DNA from: Chitinimonas_A lacunae
GTDB lineage: Bacteria; Pseudomonadota; Gammaproteobacteria; Burkholderiales; Chitinimonadaceae
DNA: 64,000 bases
Direction of reading: 5' to 3'
Assembly (NCBI RefSeq): GCF_042650885.1
Contig: NZ_JBHSBU010000001.1
Location: 2,604,001 to 2,668,000, forward strand
A program made the position numbers and the translations under genes. Shown in pieces: positions 16,452-23,480 of the stretch (position 1 is its first letter; each line of letters opens with the position of its first letter). The notes under the pieces are model-generated. The model ran no database searches, had not been told where the DNA came from, and worked only from the letters and a program-made list of their open reading frames with translations.

Positions 16452-16599
16452 GTCGGCGGGGCCTTTTGTTATAGTCGAAAGCGGTCAGTGCAGGGCAAGC
16501 GGTATGCCTGCTCCCCCCAGTCAAAGGCAGAGCCGGCCAATACGCAAAAGTTCGCCCGGCTCAGGTAGGCTTGGCTTTTTCCCAGCCAGACTCTCCACC

Positions 16600-16899
16600 A
16601 TGCACCATGTCGAAATCCGTTACTGCCGCCAGTGCCGCTGGCTGCTGCGCGCCGCCTGGCTTGCCCAGGAGCTGCTGTCCAGCCTAGAAGAAGAATTGAG
16701 CGAAGTCGCCCTGCAACCGGGCAGCGGCGGGATATTTGAAGTAGTGGCCGACGGGGTGACGGTCTGGGAGCGACGCCGCGATGGCGGCTTTCCCGATGCG
16801 GCTGAACTCAAGCGGCGGGTACGTGATGTGGTGGCGCCCGAGCGTGACCTGGGGCATACCGACCGGCCGCGGACAGACGATCGGGAAGCGCAGGATTGA
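16600..16899 (+). CDS. SelW/SelT/SelH-family (Rdx) thioredoxin-fold protein
   Basis: The 99-residue product starts MHHVEIRYCRQCRWLLRAAW. The CRQC pair is the redox CXXC motif of the Rdx family, with cysteine at the position that is selenocysteine in some relatives. The conserved GSGGIFEVVADGVTVWERRRDGGFPDA segment follows, with the typical GxFEV and FPD blocks. Such proteins are small cytoplasmic redox proteins with poorly known partners. The last 15 or so residues are charged and probably disordered. The ATG at 16600 gives the normal family start. Confidence 0.85.
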   Translation: MHHVEIRYCRQCRWLLRAAWLAQELLSSLEEELSEVALQPGSGGIFEVVADGVTVWERRRDGGFPDAAELKRRVRDVVAPERDLGHTDRPRTDDREAQD

Positions 16900-16902
16900 G
16901 GA

Positions 16903-17028
16903 TCAATAAAAGAACAGGCCATTGCCAGGGTACGGCTGTTCGGTCGGCGACTGCCCATAGCGCAGCATGCCCACTCCGACGGTCAATCCCAACAGCGCAC
17001 AGGCGATAAGAGCGGTTCTAGGTTTCAT
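16903..17028 (-). CDS. Possible 41-residue single-helix membrane protein
   Basis: An ATG at 17028 opens a 41-codon frame. Its product begins MKPRTALIACALLGLTVGVG, a basic start followed by one hydrophobic helix. A short tail ends in a Pro/Gly/aromatic stretch. A purine-rich GGGATA lies about ten bases upstream. The frame fills the gap between the SelW-like gene and the MarR terminator on the minus strand. I do not recognise a family. A lipidated or cleaved peptide is possible, but there is no lipobox. Confidence 0.4.
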   Translation of the reverse strand: MKPRTALIACALLGLTVGVGMLRYGQSPTEQPYPGNGLFFY

Positions 17029-17052
17029 AAACGTATATCCCAAAATCTCTAC

Positions 17053-17088
17053 GCCAAAAAACAGAAAAGCCCAGCGAACACTGAGCTT
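17053..17088 (-). terminator. Probable terminator after the marR-type gene
   Basis: On the minus strand, AAGCTCAG pairs with CTGGGCTT (81-88 with 67-74 of 17000; one G-U pair), and U-rich sequence follows. Confidence 0.65.
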
Positions 17089-17141
17089 CCGGCTGAAATC
17101 AAGGGGCCCTCGAACCGGTCCCTTTCTACCGTTCCCACCGC

Positions 17142-17660
17142 TTAACCGGCTTTTTCCGCCTCTTCAAGCGCCACCAACCATATCGAGAGCTGCTCATTGA
17201 GCGTTGCCACGATGTCGGGCGACAGCGCCGCCAGAATCCGTCGCTCGTTTTCAAGATGCGCTTCGACCGCCCGATCGATCAGTTCCAGTCCGGCCGGGGT
17301 CAGTTGCACCAGCATGCTGCGGGCGTCCTTGCTGTTCTGGACCCGCTCGACCAGGCCAGTGGCCTCCAGCCGTTGCAAGCGGTGGGTCATGGTGCCCGAT
17401 GTGACCATCAAGGCCGAAAACAGTGCCGTCGGGGCCAGACAATACGGTTCGCCCGAACGGCGCAGGGTGGCCAGGACATCGAATTCCCAGCCGGTCATGC
17501 CAAACGCGGCAAACGCCTGGTCGAGCCGGCGTTGCAGCAGGGCCGAACAGCGCTTGAGGCGGCCGATCGGCCCCATGGGGCTGGCATCGAGATCAGGTCG
17601 CACCTGGCGCCATTGTTCCAGGATGTGGTCTACCGCATCGGGCTGGCGTGGTTCCGTCAT
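17142..17660 (-). CDS. MarR-family transcriptional regulator
   Basis: The 172-residue protein has the winged-helix MarR fold. A dimerisation N-terminus is followed by the recognition region (FDVLATLRRSGEPYCLAPTALFSALMVTSGTMTHRLQRLEATGLVERV) and the wing with the conserved DARSMLVQLTPAG. It is transcribed away from an EamA transporter and a nitroreductase gene. A palindrome of the kind bound by such dimers lies in the 75-bp shared promoter region. It therefore probably represses its neighbours and responds to a small aromatic or quinone-like ligand, as many MarR proteins do. Confidence 0.88.
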   Translation of the reverse strand: MTEPRQPDAVDHILEQWRQVRPDLDASPMGPIGRLKRCSALLQRRLDQAFAAFGMTGWEFDVLATLRRSGEPYCLAPTALFSALMVTSGTMTHRLQRLEATGLVERVQNSKDARSMLVQLTPAGLELIDRAVEAHLENERRILAALSPDIVATLNEQLSIWLVALEEAEKAG

Positions 17661-17711
17661 GGCAAGCTCACTTATCTTGACTTCGAGACAATTCGTTTTC
17701 TAGAATCGATT

Positions 17712-17731
17712 ATATCTTGAGTTAAAGATAT
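17712..17731. promoter_or_regulatory. Probable MarR operator
   Basis: ATATCTT-N6-AAGATAT is a perfect inverted repeat that ends four bases before the EamA start codon. A further half-site-like TATCTTGA lies at about 17672. Placement in the divergent promoter region fits repression by the adjacent MarR protein. Confidence 0.6.
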
Positions 17732-17735
17732 CTCC

Positions 17736-18611
17736 ATGACTACCCCACGTCCGGCTCTGACTGACATTCTGTTGACCTCGCTGGCTCCGATGATCTGGGG
17801 CTCGACCTATATCGTCACCACCGAACTGCTGCCGCCTGATCGACCGTTCTCGGCCGCCGCCATCCGCGCGCTGCCGGCGGGAATACTGCTGGTGCTGCTG
17901 GCCAGACGGCTGCCGGCCAAACGGGACTGGGGACGGATGCTGCTATTGTCGGCCTTGAATATCGGGGTGTTCCAGGCGCTGCTGTTTATCGCCGCCTACC
18001 GTTTGCCAGGCGGCCTTGCCGCCGTGGTCGGGGCCACCCAGCCGCTGATGGTGATGACGCTGGCCTGGATCATGGCGCAGCAGGTCCCGCCCAGAATGGC
18101 GCTGCTGGCCGGTCTGCTTGGCGTGGCCGGCATGGCCGCCTTGCTGCTGTCGCCGGCGACCCACTGGGATAGCCTGGGCCTTCTTGCCGCTGCCGTCGGC
18201 GCTGGCTGCATGGCCACCGGCACCTATCTGACCCGACGCTGGCAGCCCGATCTGCCGCTGTTGGCACTGACCGGCTGGCAACTGCTGCTGGGCGGTCTGA
18301 TGCTGGCGCCCGTGGCCATATTGGCCGACCCGCCATTGCCGTCGCTGCAACTGAGCCAGGTGCTCGCCTACAGCTATCTGAGCCTCGCAGGCGCCCTGCT
18401 CGCCTATACGCTGTGGTTCCATGGCCTGACGCAGATCTCGCCCGTTGCCGTGTCCTCGCTCAATCTGCTGAGCCCAATCACCGCCGTGATCCTGGGCTGG
18501 CTGCTGCTGGGGCAGACAATCACCGGCATCGCCTTGCTCGGCCTGCTGCTGGTGCTTGCCAGCGTCTCCGCCGTGCAATGGGCCATGGCCCCAGCCAAGG
18601 CAGCGCAGTAA
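17736..18611 (+). CDS. EamA/DMT-family transporter
   Basis: The 291-residue protein has ten hydrophobic segments arranged as two EamA repeats of five. The first contains SLAPMIWGSTYIVTTELLPP and the second GTYLTRRWQPDLPLLALTGWQLLLGG, both conserved drug/metabolite transporter patterns. Members export amino acids, drugs or other metabolites across the inner membrane. Control by the adjacent MarR gene suggests an efflux role, but the substrate is unknown. Confidence 0.88.
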   Translation: MTTPRPALTDILLTSLAPMIWGSTYIVTTELLPPDRPFSAAAIRALPAGILLVLLARRLPAKRDWGRMLLLSALNIGVFQALLFIAAYRLPGGLAAVVGATQPLMVMTLAWIMAQQVPPRMALLAGLLGVAGMAALLLSPATHWDSLGLLAAAVGAGCMATGTYLTRRWQPDLPLLALTGWQLLLGGLMLAPVAILADPPLPSLQLSQVLAYSYLSLAGALLAYTLWFHGLTQISPVAVSSLNLLSPITAVILGWLLLGQTITGIALLGLLLVLASVSAVQWAMAPAKAAQ

Positions 18612-18644
18612 CCCTTTCCTTCCCTGATGAACAGAGCCGCCTTG

Positions 18645-19259
18645 ATGAATCCGATCCAACACGCCATCGAATCGCGCGTTTCCACCAACGACTACGACGC
18701 CGAGCGTGCGCTCAGCGATGACACCATCGCCAACCTGATCTCGCTGGCGACCCGGGCGCCATCGGCCTACAACCTGCAAAACTGGTGCTTTATCGCGGTG
18801 CGCTCAGCAGAAGCCAAGGCGCGTCTGAAGGAAGTGGCCTATGGCCAGCAGAAGGTGATGGATGCAGCAGTGAGCGTGATCGTTTGCGGCACGCTCGATG
18901 GGCATCGGCAGCTCGCCAGAATGCTTCAGCCTGCGGTCGCGGCCGACATCCTGAGCCAGCGCACTGCCGATAGCTGGGTCGCGCAGGCCGGCCGCAGCTA
19001 TGCCGACCAGCCGGTGCTGCAACGCGACGAGGCCATCCGCTCGGCCTCGCTGGCGGCCATGACGCTGATGCTGGCCGCCGAAGGCATGGGCTTGTCTTCC
19101 TGCCCGATGACCGGCTTCGACAGCGCGGCCTTGTCGCGGGAATTTGGTCTGACGGCACAGCAGATTCCGGCTTTGATCGTCACGATTGGCTATCGGGCAA
19201 ACGACGAGGCCAGACAGAAACCGCGCAAGCCGCTTTCTGAGGTGCTGCAACTCGTCTGA
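18645..19259 (+). CDS. Nitroreductase-family FMN protein
   Basis: The 204-residue product carries the family FMN-binding pattern. VSTNDYDAERALSDDTI lies near the start, then ATRAPSAYNLQNW, and the AEGMGLSSCPMTGFD block lies in the C-terminal half. Enzymes of this family reduce quinones, nitroaromatics or other acceptors with NAD(P)H. In some bacteria a MarR regulator controls such enzymes together with efflux, as the layout here suggests. An in-frame ATG at 18627 is an alternative start; neither has a strong ribosome site. Confidence 0.85.
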   Translation: MNPIQHAIESRVSTNDYDAERALSDDTIANLISLATRAPSAYNLQNWCFIAVRSAEAKARLKEVAYGQQKVMDAAVSVIVCGTLDGHRQLARMLQPAVAADILSQRTADSWVAQAGRSYADQPVLQRDEAIRSASLAAMTLMLAAEGMGLSSCPMTGFDSAALSREFGLTAQQIPALIVTIGYRANDEARQKPRKPLSEVLQLV

Positions 19260-19350
19260 GCGAGCAAAACAGAAGGAACCGGCTGTTGACCGGCGTTACA
19301 GATGGACCGTCCCGCCTACTGATGGGCGGGTCTACCCCAGGAGTGATGCC

Positions 19351-19833
19351 GTGTCTGATCTCGCTACACCCGTTCCTGCTTCCCACCTGTCGCAATGGCT
19401 CGATGACTTTCTGCCTGGACTCTGCTTGAACGCCTACGGCGTGGCCGAGTTCAGTGACCGCAACGGGCTGCATTGCCTGCTGTGTCATGATCCAGCGCTG
19501 GATCGTCTGTATTTCTCAGCCACCCTGCTCTACTGCGATCCCACTTATTTTCCGCTTCTTTCCCGCACGGCACTACAGATCAACTGGCTGCAACATGCCA
19601 GTGATGGCGGTGCGGTGGCGCTCGATGAAGAAGGGGCTGCGCTGCACTACTGCCTGCTGATCGAGCTGGCCGGACTCGATGCCGCCCGGCTCGGCAGCCG
19701 GCTCGACCGGGCCGTCAGCACGGCACGGCAGTTGGCGGCAAGGCTCCAGGCCGACCATGCCGAAGCGCTGCTGCCGCCTCTGCCGCTCGAACCGGCCGCA
19801 GCGTCGCAGCCGGCACTGCTGATGCGTGTCTGA
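19351..19833 (+). CDS. Class I type III secretion chaperone (CesT-like)
   Basis: I call this 160-residue protein a CesT-family chaperone on its pattern. An N-terminal amphipathic helix (HLSQWLDDFLPGLCLNAYG) is followed by strands with regular hydrophobic spacing. Then come the typical LQINWLQHASDGGAVALDEE turn, a CLLIELAGLD strand, and a final helix of about 30 residues (RLDRAVSTARQLAARLQ). The GTG start is fixed by GGAG seven bases upstream. The gene lies 11 bp in front of a large secreted-looking protein, the usual place for a dedicated effector chaperone. Detailed sequence identity to known chaperones was not tested. Confidence 0.68.
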   Translation: MSDLATPVPASHLSQWLDDFLPGLCLNAYGVAEFSDRNGLHCLLCHDPALDRLYFSATLLYCDPTYFPLLSRTALQINWLQHASDGGAVALDEEGAALHYCLLIELAGLDAARLGSRLDRAVSTARQLAARLQADHAEALLPPLPLEPAAASQPALLMRV

Positions 19834-19844
19834 GGGAGGCTGCC

Positions 19845-22169
19845 ATGACCACCTCCTTGCAAGTCAACGACGTCGCCGTGTCGCAACACCTCGGTCTGGC
19901 CGAAGCGAGCCGGCAGCTCAGCCAGCATGATCTTCAGGTCCAGCCGAGCCAGCGTGTCCAGCCAAGTCAGCTTGCCCAGCCCCTGGCCAACCAGCCGCTG
20001 GCGCCAGTGCCACAGGAGCCGGTGATCAATGCCGAGCGGCTGCGTGCGCTGTCCGACAGCCACGACTACTACGCCACCGTGGCGCAGCAGCTCAAGGCGC
20101 TTGAAGCGGAGGGCGTGACGCTGAGCCCCAACTATCCGCAGCAGATGGCCAAGCTCGAACAAGGGCTGGCCACGCTCCAGGCGGCACTCGATCTGCACCG
20201 GAATGGCGACGTCGGCGAAGGCATGACGGCCCTGCGCAACGCTTCCAAACTGGCGATCGGGGCCGAGCAGGCGCGTCAGGCCGTCAATATGCTGGTGCGC
20301 AGCAATGCGACGGTGCTGCTGCCGCGTATCGAGGATTTCCGTTATCAGAAGCAGATCGCCAAACAGTCGCTGGACTATTTCAACCTGACCCTTCAGCAGT
20401 TGGGCAATCGACTCGACCCGGCCATCGCCAATCGTCTGCGCACGCTGGCGGCCGACTGTCAGCGCGAAGTCGACCGGGCCGTCGCGGAGGCGCAACTCAG
20501 CCATGAAGTATTGAAATTGCTCGGAGAAGCCAATAGCGAGTTCGGCAAAGCCTGGGCCGAAGGCTTGAGCAGTTCGCCGCAGCAGTTGGTGGGCCATGTG
20601 CTGGGCCAACGCGCGGCAGGCTGGCTCGGCCTCACCATTACCGACCCGCAGCAGCAGGTGCGCGACGAGTTGCAGCAGCAGCTGGGCGAGCTATTCGATA
20701 TTTCGCCCAACGGCCAGGACTTGCAGTTGCGATTCAAGCCCGAGCTTTACGGCAAATGGTCGGTGGCCGAGACCGTGGACCGGCTCAATACGCTGCGCCA
20801 GCACTTGCAACAGGCCGGCAATCAGTACGCGCTGCCGGCACTCGACGAGGCGATCAAGGCCCATCCCTCGTTCCGGCTCACCGGCAGCGGCGACGCCTGC
20901 CGGATCAGTCTGACGCCCCAGGCGCTGCAACAGCTCGAACAGCAGCGCGAGGTCGAGCCCAGCCAGCGCGACAAGCTGGAAACCCGACTGATCCTGGCGC
21001 AACTGCGGCCGGCGCTCAAAGCCCATCTGGCCTACAACCGCTGGGATCAGGTCGCCAATACCGCCCAGCAGGTCGATAACACCCTGAGCAGCGCTGCCTC
21101 GCAGTTGCACAGTCTGGCCCAGCAGACCGGCAGCGGCCTCTACCACGCGCTGCCCGATGGTGCACAGCAGGTGGTCGATGGCCTGGGCCAGGTGCCTGCC
21201 CAGTTGCTGACCCAGGGCTCGGCGCTGATCGGCCAGGGCCTCGGTACAGTCGGCGGCTGGATCGTGGGTGGCCCGCTCGGCAATACCGTGCAAGGCTGGA
21301 CCGGCCAGGCCGGCGGGGCAATCGGCGGCGCCACCGGCCATCTGGTCGGCCAATGGCTGGCCGACAAAGGCAGCGAAGGTCTGCATTGGCTCAGCGAAGC
21401 CCCGTCGGTGCTGCACGATCTGAGCGTCGATGTGACGGCCTCGCTCTACCGTGGCCTACAGAACTACTACCAAGGCCCCGACCATTTCGAGGAGACCCTG
21501 CAACAGCATCAGGCCACCTTTGGCACGCTGTTCCAGATCGAGGGCGATCCGGACAGCGGGCGAATAACGGTCAGAAACGATCCGGCCTGGAACAACCGCC
21601 ATCCCGATGCCCTGGTGACCGAACTGAACAAGCTATTGAGCCAAAGCCACGCGCAGGGCGATCAGGCCACCATCGAGGCGATCCGCCAGGGCGTGGCCAA
21701 CAGCACCAAGGTCGATTTCATCACCGCCGAGGATGGCACGCCCAGCCTGCGCCGTCGCAACGCCGAAGCCGAACAGGTCAGCGACCCGAGCCACCAGATC
21801 AGCCCGCAGCAACGGCTGACCCAGGCAGTACAGACGGCCGATGCGGCACGGCGGCTGTGTTTTCTGAAAATGACGGTCTGCAAGCATCTGAACGACCTGA
21901 TCGAGGTGGAAAGCCAATCGGCCAGCTCGCTGTTCAACTTCCACTCGAAACTGACCCAGGCCAAGGTCGAACTGCTCAAACACACCATGGAGGCCCTGGT
22001 CGACTGCCCCGATCAGGAAAGCATGGCAGCCCGGCTTGATGAGGCAATCCAGGGCAATCTGCATCTGTCGAAACAAGTATGGCAACGGCCCGATGGCGGC
22101 AAGACCGATACGGTGCTCACCAGCTTGCACAAGCAGGTGGGACAGTACGATCTGGCAGCCGTGTATTGA
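19845..22169 (+). CDS. Probable type III effector or translocator, 774 residues
   Basis: I recognise no named family. The first 60 residues are polar, Gln/Ser/Pro-rich and probably disordered, as in type III substrates. Residues about 65-330 are helical, with Gln-rich heptad-like stretches. Residues about 428-505 form a Gly/Ala-rich hydrophobic region with repeated GxxxG spacing (QGLGTVGGWIVGGPLGNTVQ), which could insert in a membrane. A helical C-terminus follows, with two cysteines near LCFLKMTVCKHLNDLIEVE. The CesT-like chaperone gene directly upstream is the main reason for the call. Base composition matches the neighbours, so recent transfer is not obvious. The two genes probably form one transcript. 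Confidence 0.6.
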   Translation: MTTSLQVNDVAVSQHLGLAEASRQLSQHDLQVQPSQRVQPSQLAQPLANQPLAPVPQEPVINAERLRALSDSHDYYATVAQQLKALEAEGVTLSPNYPQQMAKLEQGLATLQAALDLHRNGDVGEGMTALRNASKLAIGAEQARQAVNMLVRSNATVLLPRIEDFRYQKQIAKQSLDYFNLTLQQLGNRLDPAIANRLRTLAADCQREVDRAVAEAQLSHEVLKLLGEANSEFGKAWAEGLSSSPQQLVGHVLGQRAAGWLGLTITDPQQQVRDELQQQLGELFDISPNGQDLQLRFKPELYGKWSVAETVDRLNTLRQHLQQAGNQYALPALDEAIKAHPSFRLTGSGDACRISLTPQALQQLEQQREVEPSQRDKLETRLILAQLRPALKAHLAYNRWDQVANTAQQVDNTLSSAASQLHSLAQQTGSGLYHALPDGAQQVVDGLGQVPAQLLTQGSALIGQGLGTVGGWIVGGPLGNTVQGWTGQAGGAIGGATGHLVGQWLADKGSEGLHWLSEAPSVLHDLSVDVTASLYRGLQNYYQGPDHFEETLQQHQATFGTLFQIEGDPDSGRITVRNDPAWNNRHPDALVTELNKLLSQSHAQGDQATIEAIRQGVANSTKVDFITAEDGTPSLRRRNAEAEQVSDPSHQISPQQRLTQAVQTADAARRLCFLKMTVCKHLNDLIEVESQSASSLFNFHSKLTQAKVELLKHTMEALVDCPDQESMAARLDEAIQGNLHLSKQVWQRPDGGKTDTVLTSLHKQVGQYDLAAVY

Positions 22170-22205
22170 GGGCTGGAGCGGTTTCCAGCCAAATAGAAAA
22201 TATCC

Positions 22206-22220
22206 TGCAAATCATTTGCA
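22206..22220. repeat. Perfect dyad TGCAAAT-C-ATTTGCA after the effector gene
   Basis: This 15-bp palindrome contains the TGCAAA-N3-TTTGCA core found in several other gaps. It lies 36 bp beyond the effector stop. Confidence 0.55.
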
Positions 22221-22360
22221 ATATCTGTTGCCAGATAAAGGAAAAAATAAACAAAATGAGGAGCATGACTTTTACATTGATGTGTCTACGCGGCGTCCGG
22301 ACCGCTCCACGCTGCCAGACCACCAATCCCCCGCACGCAGTTCCCTTCTGAGTCCAGGAG

Positions 22361-22384
22361 CGTTAGCCACTTCGGTGGCTGACG
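22361..22384. repeat. Hairpin with UUCG loop, REP-like
   Basis: CGTTAGCCAC and GTGGCTGACG pair over ten bases (one G-U) around a TTCG loop closed by C-G, a very stable tetraloop. A related hairpin with the same GGCTGACG 3' arm is at 32480-32503. No U-tract follows, so a simple terminator is unlikely. Confidence 0.5.
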
Positions 22385-22465
22385 CCCTCCACGATCTTTG
22401 TAGGCATGAATACCGCCACAGTGCGTCCGCTGCCCAATCTGCCAGTTCCCACCTGAGCCTTGGCT

Positions 22466-22570
22466 ACAGCATTTGCCCTGAAATCGGCGTCGCAGCAAGT
22501 CTGGTTGAGCGCTAGGAGCCGGCGCTTTGAGGGCCGCACACACTGACGCCGAATTGACTGGAAATGCGCT
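22466..22570 (+). repeat. 106-bp inverted-repeat element, copy 2
   Basis: The left end (22466-22491) and right end (22545-22570) are imperfect inverted repeats with 19 of 26 positions complementary, ending CTGGAAATGCGCT on the right. The interior closely matches the reverse complement of the copy at 32315-32420. Confidence 0.78.
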
Positions 22571-22931
22571 AAGGGAAGAACCGCTCAGCAGCACATTGAA
22601 GAGAAGCCCAGCGATGCACCATTTCGCCGCCCGAGGTACACGCCTTGCTGCGCGATGGGGTGGTCGGTCCGACCATCGAAGGGGCGGATATGGCTGACTT
22701 GGCGACGGGTCAGCGCCGCAACGGCCCATCGCCATCCGCACCAAGCCATCGGTCTTGGCTTGCTGACCCACTGCCAAGGCGGGTCGATCCAAGCCACAGT
22801 GACACGACGACATCGTGTCCTTCCCCTGGCTGGCGGTGCGCCCTAGGGGTGTCCGGACCGACCGTCACGTCACGTAGTCCCGGCCTCAGGCGAGATGGCT
22901 GTGCTGGCCGGAGCGACCAGGAGAAAACACG
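22571..22931. other. Remainder of a 762-bp gene-free gap
   Basis: Between the effector gene and the secreted protein I see no convincing gene. Besides the listed dyad, hairpin and 106-bp element, it has small inverted repeats (for example GGTCGG-TCC-GACC near 22660) and a GTGTCCGGAC core at 22850, like that inside the 106-bp elements. The gap looks like accumulated repeat debris. Confidence 0.5.
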
Positions 22932-23387
22932 ATGAACCGCCATTTTCCAGTACGTCTCAGTGCCAGCTTGTTCGGTGCCCTGCTGTCAGTTGCCGGTGTG
23001 ACGGCCAGCAGTGCCGAGCGCACGGTTGCCTATGCCGAACTGCCAGTCCGGCTCTGTCTCGACCAGAGCCTGGAGCAGGTGCAGGCGCTGACCGAGGGCC
23101 GGCTGCGGGCCAGTCTGACCCTGCGCCACAATTCCCCCTCCCCGATCTTCAGCCCGGTGTTCAGCTTGTCGCTGATGGAAGGCGAGGAGCGCCGCACCCT
23201 GGAGCGCTTCTCCATGCGTGCCGATCCGCCCGAGGCCGCCCAGCCGCAGCAGTTTCTGATCCGTCTGCCGGCGCTGGCGCCACCGACCAATACGGCGCTG
23301 TGCTTTGAACTCGATAGCGATGCGGGGTCCGATTGGGGCAGCAGGACACTGAATATCAACCTGGTCTGGACCGCCGCCAGCAGCTAG
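22932..23387 (+). CDS. Secreted protein of unknown function
   Basis: The 151-residue product has a clear Sec signal peptide (residues 1 to about 28, ending ASSA) and a ribosome site CAGGAG well placed before the ATG. The mature part is probably beta-rich. It contains two cysteines (in VRLCLDQ and ALCFELD) that could form a disulfide in the periplasm. I recognise no family. It lies 93 bp before the first DUF4178 gene on the same strand and could belong to that cluster. Confidence 0.65.
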   Translation: MNRHFPVRLSASLFGALLSVAGVTASSAERTVAYAELPVRLCLDQSLEQVQALTEGRLRASLTLRHNSPSPIFSPVFSLSLMEGEERRTLERFSMRADPPEAAQPQQFLIRLPALAPPTNTALCFELDSDAGSDWGSRTLNINLVWTAASS

Positions 23388-23480
23388 GTGCCCACTGCGG
23401 GCGCATAGGGTGGTTTTCCACCAACGGGTCGCGGTAGGGCTGTGCTATTCTGCCAGGCGCCTTCCACTTCCTTTGCGACC

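Noticed and set aside
22170..22931. A degraded transposase or pseudogene in the 762-bp gap
   Set aside because: Translations in all frames show no stretch resembling a transposase, and the identifiable content is short repeats.
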